Both the position numbers and the translations under genes were made by a program. Of a stretch of DNA of 64,000 nucleotides, positions 1 to 7,113 are shown piece by piece. This DNA comes from DATGPD01 sp031423015. Its GTDB lineage: Bacteria > Planctomycetota > UBA1135 > UBA2386. Positions within the stretch are counted from its first letter, which is position 1. Each line of letters starts with the position of its first letter. The stretch lies in NCBI GenBank assembly GCA_031423015.1, contig JANPER010000271.1, positions 1 through 64,000 on the forward strand. The letters run 5' to 3'. Under the pieces are notes generated by a model that searched no databases, was not told the origin of the DNA, and saw only the letters and a list, made by a program, of their open reading frames with translations.

Positions 1-49
1 AGATGCTCTCGGCGGCCGATGTGCTACGCGACCTCGGATTCCAGCCGCC

Positions 50-1402
50 GTGACTGCCCGCCGCGGTCCGTCCAGCGAGGCGGATCGTCACCGCCGCTCA
101 GACCGCCGTAATCACGCGGATCCTGGCCACCGACTACACCAGTCGACCGGCGCCAGCCGTGGCGTGCTTCGCGATGAAGGATTCGCCACCGCTGACACCG
201 TCGCCCGGCTGCTGGTGGATGAGCGGCTGCGTGAGCGCGTGCGCGGCCAGGTCATCTGGATCGACGAGGCGAGCCTTCTCTCGGCGCCGGAGATGACCAA
301 GGTCTTCGATCTTGCCGAGCGCGCCGATGCGCGGGTGGTGCTATCCGGTGACCGCAGGCAGCACGGCAGTGTAGAGCGCGGCTCGGTGCTGCGGCTGCTC
401 GAGGAGGAGGCCGGGCTGATGCCGGCCGAGATCAGGGAGATCCAGCGGCAGGAAGACGCGCGCTACAAGGAAGCGGTGCGCGCGCTCAGCGAGGGAAGGA
501 CGAAGGACGGCTTCGACCAGCTCGATAAGCTGGGTTGGATTCGTGAGGTGCCGACGGAAGAGCGCTACCGGCTGTTGGCCGAGGACTACGTCGAGACGGT
601 CACGGCCGGCAAGACCGCGCTCGTGGTGTCACCGACGCACCGGGAAGCGGAGACCATCACGCAGGGCATCCGCTCCGAGTTGAAGCATCTCGGCAAGGTG
701 GGCAGCGAGGAGAAGGTCTTCGAAGTGCTCAAGAACGCAAACCTGACCGAAGCCCAGCGTTCCGATCCGGTCAGTTCAACGCCCGGAGTCGATGTGGCGG
801 TCTTTCATCAAAACGCCAAGGGCTTCACCAAAGGAGATCGCGTCGTCGTCGGAAGCGATCCGGGGCTTTACGCGCAAGCGGGACGGTTTCAGGTGTTCCG
901 GCCGGGGCGGCTCGCGCTTGCGGCCGGCGACCGCATCCGCATCACCCGCAACGGCAAGACGATCGAGGGCAAACACAGCCTGAGTAACGGCGATCTCTAC
1001 AGCGTCAAGACGTTCGACAAGGCCGGCAACATCGTTCTCTTAAATGGCTGGACAGTGGCGCGAGATTATGGGCATCTTGCCTACGGCTATGTCGTAACAA
1101 GCCATGCATCACAAGGGAAGACGGTAAAGCGGGTGATTATCGGTCAATCCTGGGCCTCAAGGCCGGCGGCTTCGCGGGAGGGCTTCTACGTCGCCGTGAG
1201 CCGCGGTAAGCAAAGCGCCATCATCTATACCGACAACAAGCAGGAGCTGCTGGAAGCGGTCGGCCACTCGGACGATCGGGTGACGGCGACCGAGCTCCTG
1301 CGCCAGCGCGGCTCTGATCTAAACAGGCTCACGGAAGCAACGCGTGCCGGCGAGCGCGCAAGGGACCGAAGCCCCGACCGGAACGAGCTGGTACATGGAT
1401 AA
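50..1402 (+). CDS. MobF/TraI-type conjugative relaxase, C-terminal helicase part (N-truncated)
   Basis: This is the SF1 helicase half of a MobF-type relaxase, the protein that nicks and unwinds DNA for conjugation. Visible helicase motifs are IDEAS (residues 71-75, motif II), SGDRRQ (99-104, motif III), the SPTHRE stretch (motif IV region), TSHASQGKT (about 348-356, motif V) and AVSRGK (about 380-385, motif VI). The relaxase domain and Walker A motif are missing. Residues 1-30 do not resemble the family, so the homologous part starts only around residue 31. A different short frame (positions 3-52, ending DVLRDLGFQPP) stops at the GTG used as start. I read this as a truncated or rearranged remnant, although the frame is open to the window edge and may belong to a longer gene. 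The stop overlaps the next gene by 8 bases. Confidence 0.7.
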   Translation: MTARRGPSSEADRHRRSDRRNHADPGHRLHQSTGASRGVLRDEGFATADTVARLLVDERLRERVRGQVIWIDEASLLSAPEMTKVFDLAERADARVVLSGDRRQHGSVERGSVLRLLEEEAGLMPAEIREIQRQEDARYKEAVRALSEGRTKDGFDQLDKLGWIREVPTEERYRLLAEDYVETVTAGKTALVVSPTHREAETITQGIRSELKHLGKVGSEEKVFEVLKNANLTEAQRSDPVSSTPGVDVAVFHQNAKGFTKGDRVVVGSDPGLYAQAGRFQVFRPGRLALAAGDRIRITRNGKTIEGKHSLSNGDLYSVKTFDKAGNIVLLNGWTVARDYGHLAYGYVVTSHASQGKTVKRVIIGQSWASRPAASREGFYVAVSRGKQSAIIYTDNKQELLEAVGHSDDRVTATELLRQRGSDLNRLTEATRAGERARDRSPDRNELVHG

Positions 1403-1805
1403 GAGCATCCTCCACAAGTACACGGTCAGGCAGGAGGGCGAGCCCGCCGGCTCGAACGTGCTGGACCTGGAGATCACAGATGACCTTGGCTGCTTCGGCT
1501 GGCTGCGCGGCATACGCGATCGCTGCGTGATGCTCGAGCTACGGAAGAAGGGAGGCAACTGCCTCGCAGTCGGGTACGGATGGATCGACCGGATTTCCTA
1601 TGACCCTTCCATCGGGATCGAGCTTTCGGTCTCGGGGCGGCCGATTAGGATCAAAGGGCAGGGCCTGAACGCGGAAGTACGACCGACGGTGCGCCTTTTC
1701 GAAGGCCTGACCAGGCATCGGATTCCGTGGATCCGAGAGGCAAGCCAGGCGGACATGATGGAGGCGAAGGAAGGAACGTGCCTGGTCGAGGCGATCGAGT
1801 GGTAG
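1395..1805 (+). CDS. Conserved-looking hypothetical protein downstream of the conjugative helicase
   Basis: This 136-residue protein has no recognised domain. It starts with MDKSILHKY at the ATG overlapping the last codons of the helicase gene, so the two are probably co-translated. An earlier ATG at 1344 lies deep inside the helicase gene and is less likely. The chain is mixed alpha/beta with many charged residues and no signal peptide or membrane segment, suggesting a small cytoplasmic protein. Its position suggests a transfer-accessory role, but that is context only. Confidence 0.55.
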   Translation: MDKSILHKYTVRQEGEPAGSNVLDLEITDDLGCFGWLRGIRDRCVMLELRKKGGNCLAVGYGWIDRISYDPSIGIELSVSGRPIRIKGQGLNAEVRPTVRLFEGLTRHRIPWIREASQADMMEAKEGTCLVEAIEW

Positions 1806-1817
1806 CGGAGACCTGGC

Positions 1818-2036
1818 TCAGCGACCGCGACCGTGATCGTCGCCAAACATCTTCGTCGTATGCTTGCGGTTGAGGTCGCGCAGGATGGGCTGGAGCATCT
1901 GCACGACGGACGCAGCGGCCATGATTCCCATCGAGATCATCGCGACCTTGTGGAAGACGGCAGCGTCGCCGGCCGGCGCAGACCGCGCCATCTGCTGCGC
2001 GGTGTTGGCAAGATGAAGTGGGTTGGGTGTCGTCAT
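1818..2036 (-). CDS. Small putative membrane protein
   Basis: A 72-residue protein starting at MTTPNPLHL; a GTG six bases upstream is also possible. Residues about 28-52 form one moderately hydrophobic segment rich in Ala, Met, Ile and Val, consistent with a single membrane helix or amphipathic helix. It is followed by a basic, glycine-containing tail. It is convergent with the preceding gene, 12 bases away. Function unknown. It lies within the island, and small membrane proteins of this size are common in conjugative elements, but nothing in the sequence defines a role. Confidence 0.4.
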   Translation of the reverse strand: MTTPNPLHLANTAQQMARSAPAGDAAVFHKVAMISMGIMAAASVVQMLQPILRDLNRKHTTKMFGDDHGRGR

Positions 2037-2217
2037 GCGCACTCTCGCTCAGTCCTCCATACCTAGATGCCAGCTTGAGGATCCCCTGTCAACAGGTGCA
2101 TGTACGCCTATGTCTCCGGAGATTGTCTAACTCGTCGGCTCACAGCCTGATGGCGATCGCCGAGCGCGTTGTCAGCCGTGAGTCGGCGAGTCTCCCGCAA
2201 GAGCCGGATGACCGGTG

Positions 2218-3216
2218 CTACGGACCTGGGACCGCCTTGCACTGTGCGAGATCCATCAACTGCGTCACTACGTGCTGAGCGAGTGCCGTGGTCGAGTATG
2301 CCTTGCCCTGTCCTGACACCCAGACATAGTCCTGTGGACCGCGATTGTCGAAGTGCAGTTCCGTACGTTCCACTTCCCTTGCCGACCGCCGTGACGGGGC
2401 CCGCTCTGGGCGGTCGGGGTAGCCGTCGAAACGGCGGATGACGAGGCACCATTGCTCGTCAACCATATTTCCATAGCCATGCCTGAGAAATAGGGTCGTG
2501 CACACGCCGAGGCCGTGAACGAACCATCCTCGTGTGTAGTGGTCTTGTTCCACGGACAGCGCGAGACTTTGCTCATCCTTCAGCTCTTGGCAGGTCGCAC
2601 GTAGCTCTTCGACGAGACGGTCAGCTTCTGCTCGAAGGCAATTGACGCCTTCGATGGAGTTCATGAAGCGCTGGCGCTTGGCCTCTCGTTCCATCGCCCG
2701 CTTCAGGCGGGCTGCACGCTGAGCGACGGACTCGACGCGGGTTTCGCCGCCCTGCCGCTGAATCCGCTCTTCGAGGACCGCTGCGGCTCCCTCCTTGCCC
2801 CATCTGTCGAAGTCGACCCAGATGAACGGCTTTGGGAACCACTCCGGCGGCGGTCCTTTCTCGACAGGGATGAGGACAACGAACTCGTAGCCCTTATCGA
2901 AGGCTCGGTTTCTGATGGCCGTTTCTTCGATGCGGGTCCATGAGGTTTGCCCCCAGCCGGGCCGATAAAGCACAGCGACGACCCGCGCCTCAGCTCCGAA
3001 CACGCGGTTGAAGGTCCTTTCGCCGTCGGTTCCGGCAAGCTCCCGCTGCTGCTTTGAGTAGATGAAGGTGCGGAAGCGGTCCTGCAATAAGTCGCATAGG
3101 TCCCTCGCCAGAAGCTCGTCTTGGTCGAGGAACGAGAAGGCCGCGTCGTACTTGAAGGGCGAGTCGGCCGAAGCGTCTGCCAGAGTTGGTTCGGGCATCG
3201 GATCCAACGTGCTCAT
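2218..3216 (-). CDS. TIR-domain protein, probable antiviral NADase/effector
   Basis: Residues about 22-140 form a TIR domain. It opens with the YDAAFSFLDQD strand, continues through AVLYRPGWG, and has W93 followed four residues later by E97 in WTRIEE, the position of the catalytic glutamate in NAD-cleaving TIR domains. Residues 145-215 are charged and probably helical or coiled coil. Residues 220-332 form a C-terminal domain I do not recognise that may sense a trigger. Bacterial TIR proteins usually act in abortive antiphage defence by NAD depletion or cyclic-ADPR signalling. The start is 3 bases after a short upstream ORF and the XRE regulator lies further upstream on the same strand, consistent with one operon. 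The TIR fold is fairly clear; the enzymatic activity is inferred. Confidence 0.8.
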   Translation of the reverse strand: MSTLDPMPEPTLADASADSPFKYDAAFSFLDQDELLARDLCDLLQDRFRTFIYSKQQRELAGTDGERTFNRVFGAEARVVAVLYRPGWGQTSWTRIEETAIRNRAFDKGYEFVVLIPVEKGPPPEWFPKPFIWVDFDRWGKEGAAAVLEERIQRQGGETRVESVAQRAARLKRAMEREAKRQRFMNSIEGVNCLRAEADRLVEELRATCQELKDEQSLALSVEQDHYTRGWFVHGLGVCTTLFLRHGYGNMVDEQWCLVIRRFDGYPDRPERAPSRRSAREVERTELHFDNRGPQDYVWVSGQGKAYSTTALAQHVVTQLMDLAQCKAVPGP

Positions 3217-3219
3217 GAG

Positions 3220-3419
3220 CTATCGTCCCGAGTGACCGATGATGGTCAGGATGGTAGTGGTCGAGCCGCGGCGCGGCTGCCGATTCTGGGAGAGATACAG
3301 TCGAACCATCATCAGGACCTCGGCCTCGCTGAGGGTGCGGTAGGCCATCACCTCGTAGCGGACTCCCTCCGCTCGTCGATGAGCACATTGAGGACGTCGG
3401 GAGCGGAAATGGACCTCAT
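3220..3419 (-). CDS. Short ORF pair upstream of the TIR gene, possibly one frameshifted gene
   Basis: Two short frames lie directly before the TIR gene. The first begins at 3419 (MRSISAPDVLNVL...) and stops after 23 codons. The second begins in a TGATG overlap at 3348 (MAYRTLSEAEVLMM...), runs 42 codons and ends 3 bases before the TIR start. Just before its ATG the second frame reads VRYEV, which looks like natural protein sequence. A one-base shift near CGGAGGGAG would join the two into one roughly 65-residue protein. It could be a small partner of the TIR protein, a leader used for coupling, or decayed sequence. No family recognised. Confidence 0.4.
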
Positions 3420-3637
3420 TTCAGTAGCTCCGTGGCCTCGCGCTTGGGGGTAGCCCGATCTCCCTCTTTCTTGATGCTCCGACGCTTACTGTTTGGCTTC
3501 ACGCGGACATCGCTGCTTGCCACGGGTTCACCCCTCGTGTTGATAGACTTATGAAGGCGCGACCGCCTGGGCGCGCTGGCAAGCCTTCGCAGCAAAGAGG
3601 ATGCCGAAGTGCCATGATTCCCGAACAAACGAGGCAT
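3416..3637 (-). CDS. Possible small basic protein (low confidence)
   Basis: A 73-codon frame starting MPRLFGNHG and ending in a Lys/Arg/Glu-rich stretch (KRRSIKKEGDR) whose TGA overlaps the ATG of the next short ORF as ATGA, as in coupled genes. The frame stays open further upstream to 3826, but that part is Arg/Pro-rich and looks non-coding. No ribosome-binding site or family was found. It would bridge the XRE gene and the TIR gene in one operon. The rest of 3638-3833 shows nothing recognisable and is somewhat more AT-rich than its surroundings. Confidence 0.25.
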   Translation of the reverse strand: MPRLFGNHGTSASSLLRRLASAPRRSRLHKSINTRGEPVASSDVRVKPNSKRRSIKKEGDRATPKREATELLK

Positions 3638-3833
3638 TGACTGTGCGCGGCCGTTATTGTGGAAACATGTGGAAATAGAAACTGCCATGGAGGCAGTCGG
3701 AAGATCCGGTAGTTTGTCATTCTGACGGTCGTCGGGTCGTCGAGGGACACTGGCTCGGCATGGGCCATGGCCCCCGGCGGTCGTGGCTCTCTGATCCGGT
3801 CGCCTCGTAGTGCGACGCCCGGGCACCTGAGCG

Positions 3834-4064
3834 TCAGATCTGACGGATCATCTCGCCGGGGTCGGCGCCGCAGGCGCGGCACCAGGCGGCGAACTCAACG
3901 GGGTCGATCCGGCGGTCTCCGATCTCGGACCGATGCACCATGGTGTTGTGCATCTTGAGGCGCTCCGCCAGATCACGTTGCGTGAAGCCGGCGGCCTCGC
4001 GCATCCGCCGCAGCAAGCCGCACATCTTGCGGTACGCCGGCTTGTGCTGAGGCCTTGCTGCCAT
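3834..4064 (-). CDS. XRE-family helix-turn-helix transcriptional regulator
   Basis: A 76-residue protein that is essentially one HTH domain. The region RMREAAGFTQRDLAERLKM (about residues 20-38) followed by the recognition-helix stretch VHRSEIGDRRID is the typical XRE/Cro pattern. It has no extra ligand-binding domain, as usual for small autoregulators of mobile elements and toxin or defence modules. It reads toward the TIR gene and away from the membrane protein at 4138. The 73-base divergent spacer contains an inverted repeat at 4094-4112 that is a plausible operator. Confidence 0.85.
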   Translation of the reverse strand: MAARPQHKPAYRKMCGLLRRMREAAGFTQRDLAERLKMHNTMVHRSEIGDRRIDPVEFAAWCRACGADPGEMIRQI

Positions 4065-4093
4065 TCGGGCAGCACCGTAGACTCCGAGGCCCC

Positions 4094-4112
4094 TGCTGCT
4101 AGTTTAGCAGCA
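4094..4112. promoter_or_regulatory. Putative operator of the XRE regulator
   Basis: A perfect inverted repeat, TGCTGCTA-GTT-TAGCAGCA, lies in the 73-base spacer between the divergent XRE gene (start 4064) and the gene at 4138. Small XRE repressors commonly bind such short dyads between divergent promoters. No clear -35/-10 boxes could be assigned. Confidence 0.5.
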
Positions 4113-4692
4113 AGGCGCACCACGTCTCGAGGCTCGTATGGCTCCAACGTCCAGGTCTTTTCCCCCGGCCGCGATCACCACCCCACGTCTTCTTCTCGCA
4201 GTCGGGCTGTTCGTCCTCGGAGTAGCGGTTGGCTGGTGGAGCAAAGGGGCGACAGATGCGCTTCTTGATACTCAACCGCAGCCCGTGGAACAGGACCGTG
4301 GGGGAAACCGCAGCCCGTCGCATGAACCGGAAGCCGCTGTCGGTGGTGGAGCCGACAAGGCGCCGCCTAGCAGAGTAGCGATTCAAACCGATAGTCAGCT
4401 CACGCCGGCCGAGACTATCACGCAGGCCGAGTTCGTACCATACGTTCGGGTTGTCTAGTGTAATATCTGCTAGGCAGATAGCCGACGCTGCGATCTCTTT
4501 CTCGATCGCTTCGATAAGTTGGCTGACCTTGCGATCGCGATCGACACGGTAGGGCTCAAGGTCTGCGGCGCGGATCGCAGGCACGAAGACATCGTCGAAG
4601 CGGCGATCAAATCTATCACCGTCAAACGGCTGAATAACGAAGCAGCGTTGCATGAGATCCTCTCGACTGACCTGAACAGCCTGGTTGCTCAC
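4099..4692 (-). CDS. TIR-like / nucleoside 2-deoxyribosyltransferase-fold protein, probably 3'-truncated
   Basis: Residues 16-98 match the family opening with CFVIQPFDG, a central basic segment, and ending ADITLDNPNVWYELGLRDS. The NPNVWYELG motif contains the conserved glutamate of the nucleoside deoxyribosyltransferase/TIR-like fold seen in many predicted nucleotide-signalling and defence proteins. After about residue 98 the chain becomes Arg/Pro-rich and does not look like the family. That part is antisense to the membrane protein at 4138. The start is a GTG at 4692 or the ATG at 4653 (MQRCFVIQPF). It lies 26 bases downstream of the integrase stop on the same strand. The N-terminal fold is clear; full function is doubtful because of the apparent truncation. 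Confidence 0.6.
   Translation of the reverse strand: MSNQAVQVSREDLMQRCFVIQPFDGDRFDRRFDDVFVPAIRAADLEPYRVDRDRKVSQLIEAIEKEIAASAICLADITLDNPNVWYELGLRDSLGRRELTIGLNRYSARRRLVGSTTDSGFRFMRRAAVSPTVLFHGLRLSIKKRICRPFAPPANRYSEDEQPDCEKKTWGGDRGRGKRPGRWSHTSLETWCALLLN
4138..4458 (+). CDS. Putative single-pass membrane protein, probably 3'-truncated
   Basis: A 106-residue frame with a convincing membrane anchor at residues 17-36 (LLLAVGLFVLGVAVGWW core) after a short proline-containing leader, then a Pro/Gln/Asp-rich hydrophilic tail. A GAGG ribosome-binding site sits 6 bases before the ATG. From about residue 87 the frame runs antisense to a well-conserved part of the opposing gene at 4099-4692, so its last residues are probably not original. 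I infer that a deletion joined the 3' ends of two convergent genes near 4398. Function unknown. Confidence 0.45.
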   Translation: MAPTSRSFPPAAITTPRLLLAVGLFVLGVAVGWWSKGATDALLDTQPQPVEQDRGGNRSPSHEPEAAVGGGADKAPPSRVAIQTDSQLTPAETITQAEFVPYVRVV

Positions 4693-4718
4693 ACGCTAGC
4701 GAGGGGCTGGGATGCAGG

Positions 4719-5837
4719 TCAACCGGATTGGTGTCCAGCTTGAGGTTTCTCGAAGAACTCGTCCAGGAGTGCCGCAGCCTTGGCGCGGCCGGTGTCGATC
4801 GCGTGGATGTAGCGGTCCGTGGAGCGGATCGATTTGTGGCCCATCAAGCTCTGCACCTGGTTGAGCGAAACGCCGGCGGTGAGCTGCGCTGTGCAGAAGG
4901 AGTGGCGAAGGATGCGGCCGCTGAGCCTTGACTCCTTCAGCCGGCGTTTCCAGTGGCGGCATAGGTTCGACATGGTGTTCATGCCGCCGGGAACGACCAA
5001 CTCGTCGGGCGTCTCGGGGACCAGCCGCTTCACGACCGGTAGCAGCGCCGGCGTGATTTCGATGTAGCGGGGGTTCGAGCGATCCTTGGGCTCGCGAATG
5101 CGGATGCGCCGGCGCTTGATGTCGATGTCTGCGCCGGTGATCCGACCGAGCTCGCCAGGGCGGACGCCGCTCTGGGCGACGAGTTGCAGCAGATCGGCGT
5201 GGCGCTCCCGCGCCGTCGCTTCGATGACCGCGCCGTTCTTGTCGGTGAACTCCTCGCGGCGGATGCGCTCGATGAGCGCCGCCACTTCCTTCATCTCGAG
5301 GAACCGCAGCTCCGGTGGGCGGTGCTTCGGGACCGTGAACTCGGGAACGGGAAGGCCGGCCACCTCGAAGCATCGGCGCAGCAGAGGAAGGTCCTTCTGC
5401 CTCAGCGTGTTGGGCGACCGAGGCGGCTTCGGCTCGCCCTCCTCGTCGACGCTCTTGCCGGACTCGGTGATGAACCACTCGATCTCCTTGGCGTCGATCT
5501 GGGTCAGGGGCGTCTCGGCGCGCCAGAAGGTGAGCAGGTACTTCGCGTGCGCACGGAACGTCTTGACGATCGTCTCCGGCGGCAGCCCGCGTGCTTCAGC
5601 CGCGGCGACTACGGCGTCGATGGCAGTTCCGAGCGTGAGGATCTCGCTCGGCAGCACGACGCGCGTGGCGTGCATGCGCTGGTGATCCTCGTAGGCTTCC
5701 TCCTGGGTGACGCGGTACGTGCCCACGACCTGCCTGCCGTCGACGCGAAGCAGTGCGCGCCACTTCCACACGCCCTCGCTCATGACGGCGGAGACGCCCG
5801 GGAACCTGCGCTTTGGCTTGTTTGGTCGCCTGCCCAT
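4719..5837 (-). CDS. Tyrosine recombinase/integrase of the tRNA-Gly island
   Basis: A 372-residue phage-type integrase that catalyses site-specific integration and excision. An N-terminal arm-binding/SAM-like region (about 65-170) precedes the catalytic domain (175-350). Catalytic residues are R226 (SGVRPGEL), K251, R311 (ILRHSF), H334 (MGHKS) and nucleophile Y343 (DRYIHA). The residue that is normally the first histidine of the H-x-x-R box is R308 (RILR), an unusual substitution. Length is typical. The gene lies beside the 3' end of tRNA-Gly, indicating integration there. An inverted repeat 32 bases before the start may be an operator or arm-type site. Confidence 0.92.
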   Translation of the reverse strand: MGRRPNKPKRRFPGVSAVMSEGVWKWRALLRVDGRQVVGTYRVTQEEAYEDHQRMHATRVVLPSEILTLGTAIDAVVAAAEARGLPPETIVKTFRAHAKYLLTFWRAETPLTQIDAKEIEWFITESGKSVDEEGEPKPPRSPNTLRQKDLPLLRRCFEVAGLPVPEFTVPKHRPPELRFLEMKEVAALIERIRREEFTDKNGAVIEATARERHADLLQLVAQSGVRPGELGRITGADIDIKRRRIRIREPKDRSNPRYIEITPALLPVVKRLVPETPDELVVPGGMNTMSNLCRHWKRRLKESRLSGRILRHSFCTAQLTAGVSLNQVQSLMGHKSIRSTDRYIHAIDTGRAKAAALLDEFFEKPQAGHQSG

Positions 5838-5868
5838 GCAGGCGATCTCTACGCTCGCGGGTGACCAA

Positions 5869-5884
5869 AGTTACTAAAGTAACT
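5869..5884. promoter_or_regulatory. Inverted repeat upstream of the integrase
   Basis: AGTTACT-AA-AGTAACT is a perfect 7-bp inverted repeat between the integrase start (5837) and the tRNA-Gly 3' end (5947). Its position suits an integrase operator or an accessory-protein (Xis/arm) site. The AT-rich core contrasts with the GC-rich surroundings. Role inferred from position. Confidence 0.4.
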
Positions 5885-5946
5885 CCGGACCTCGTTCACC
5901 GCGGCTCGCGAATCGCGCGTAAACCATTGTCACAACTGAGGTAAAG

Positions 5947-6021
5947 TGGAGCGGGTGATCGGGATCGAACCGACGACATTCAGCTTGGGAAGCTGACGTT
6001 CTACCGCTGAACTACACCCGC
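5947..6021 (-). tRNA. tRNA-Gly (anticodon CCC)
   Basis: Read on the minus strand, the gene begins GCGGGTGTAGTTCAGCGG, has the anticodon stem-loop TCAGC-TTCCCAA-GCTGA (anticodon CCC), a T-arm with GGTTCGATCC, and closes with CACCCGC, discriminator T and an encoded CCA. The acceptor stem pairs fully. It reads GGG glycine codons. The 3' end faces the integrase gene and is the likely attachment core of the island. Confidence 0.95.
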
Positions 6022-6113
6022 TCGGGAGTCGCTCTAGCACGCGCGAGACTACGCGCGAGACACGGGCAAAGCAAGGCGGCGCGAACGGCACTCCGTGCCC
6101 GCACCACGACCAC

Positions 6114-7019
6114 TCACTCTTCGCGCAGCGCGCGGAACATGCGGGCGAAGTCGGCTTCGTGGCAGACCGCCAACTCGAAGCGCTCACCACTGCCAGGGTG
6201 CGGGAACGTGAGGCGCGTCGCCCGCAGCATGAGGCGGTTGACGCCGAAGGTGGAGCGGGCGTGGACGTTGGCGCTGGCGTTGCCGTAGCGCAGGTCGCCG
6301 AGCAATGGATGGCCGGCGGCGGCGAGGTGCGCGCGGATCTGGTGGGGGAGACTGGTGTCGGTGCGCACCGCGAGCAGCGCGGCGCCGGGGCGGCGGTCGC
6401 GCACGCGCACGTGGGTGCGCGCGGGCTGACCCGCGGCATCGACGACCACCTTGGGGCGATTGGCGCGCGGCTCCTCGGTTTGGCGAAGCGCGTGGTCGAT
6501 GGTGAACCCGTCGCGTTCGACGTCGCCGTGCACGACGGCGACGTATTCGCGGCTCACGGCGTTCGTCTCGATCGCGTTCGCCACCGCGCGCTCGGCCGCG
6601 TCGTGACGCGCGATGAGCAACAGGCCAGACCCGCCGCGGTCGAGACCTTGCACCAGGCGCGCACCGGGGAACAGGCGGCCGACGCGGTCGGCCAGGCAAT
6701 CGTCGTCGAGCGGGCCGCGCTGCAATCCCAGGTTGGGCGGCTTGTCGAGCACGATCAAGTCGTCGTCGACGTGCACGACCGGCATGCCCAGACGCAGCGT
6801 CCACGTTGCCGTGCTCGGCAGCCAAGCCACCACGTCGCCAACGCGCACGCGCGTGTTCGCGCTCGCCGCGACCCCGCGCAGCGCCACGGCGCCGAACTCG
6901 CACAGATACCGCGCATCGCGTCGCGACACCGCATCGGTGTGCGAGTGAACGAACGCGTCGAGGCGGCTGTCCGCCTCGCCGTCTTGCACCACCAGGCTCT
7001 CGGCTACGCCGTTCGTCAT
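6114..7019 (-). CDS. RluA-family RNA pseudouridine synthase
   Basis: A 301-residue enzyme that isomerises uridine to pseudouridine in rRNA or tRNA. An S4-like RNA-binding region lies at about 17-65 and the catalytic domain follows. The catalytic aspartate is D127 in QGLDRGGSG, where the family usually reads HRLDRxTSG. Other family signatures are LDKPPNLG (about 91-98) and PHQIRAHLAAAGHPLLGD. The target site cannot be deduced. This is the first chromosomal gene after the island and tRNA-Gly. The neighbour starts 95 bases away on the other strand. Confidence 0.9.
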   Translation of the reverse strand: MTNGVAESLVVQDGEADSRLDAFVHSHTDAVSRRDARYLCEFGAVALRGVAASANTRVRVGDVVAWLPSTATWTLRLGMPVVHVDDDLIVLDKPPNLGLQRGPLDDDCLADRVGRLFPGARLVQGLDRGGSGLLLIARHDAAERAVANAIETNAVSREYVAVVHGDVERDGFTIDHALRQTEEPRANRPKVVVDAAGQPARTHVRVRDRRPGAALLAVRTDTSLPHQIRAHLAAAGHPLLGDLRYGNASANVHARSTFGVNRLMLRATRLTFPHPGSGERFELAVCHEADFARMFRALREE

Positions 7020-7113
7020 GCTGGCAGGCTACAGCACGCCCCGTCTTCCACAGCCTGCGCTATGGTGTCTGCCACGTCGCCGCCGCGCGCTGCGGCAGAT
7101 GGGAGTCAGCACC

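Larger units (their letters stand above)
1..5946. mobile_element. Right end of an integrated conjugative/genomic island
   Basis: The stretch from the left edge of the window to the tRNA-Gly gene carries a conjugative helicase fragment, small accessory genes, a probable TIR defence operon, an XRE regulator and a tyrosine integrase. The integrase lies directly downstream of the tRNA 3' end, the usual arrangement for islands that integrate at a tRNA. The genes here are unlike the Planctomycetota-type genes that follow. The left boundary and second attachment repeat lie outside the window; no copy of the tRNA 3' end was found in this stretch. The helicase is N-terminally truncated and a later gene pair looks fused, so the island is probably partly degraded. 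Confidence 0.75.

Noticed and set aside
1128..1144. Possible second attachment site (GCGGGTGAT matches the tRNA-Gly 3' region)
   Set aside because: The match is short and inside helicase motif V coding sequence; a true att repeat would be longer and intergenic.
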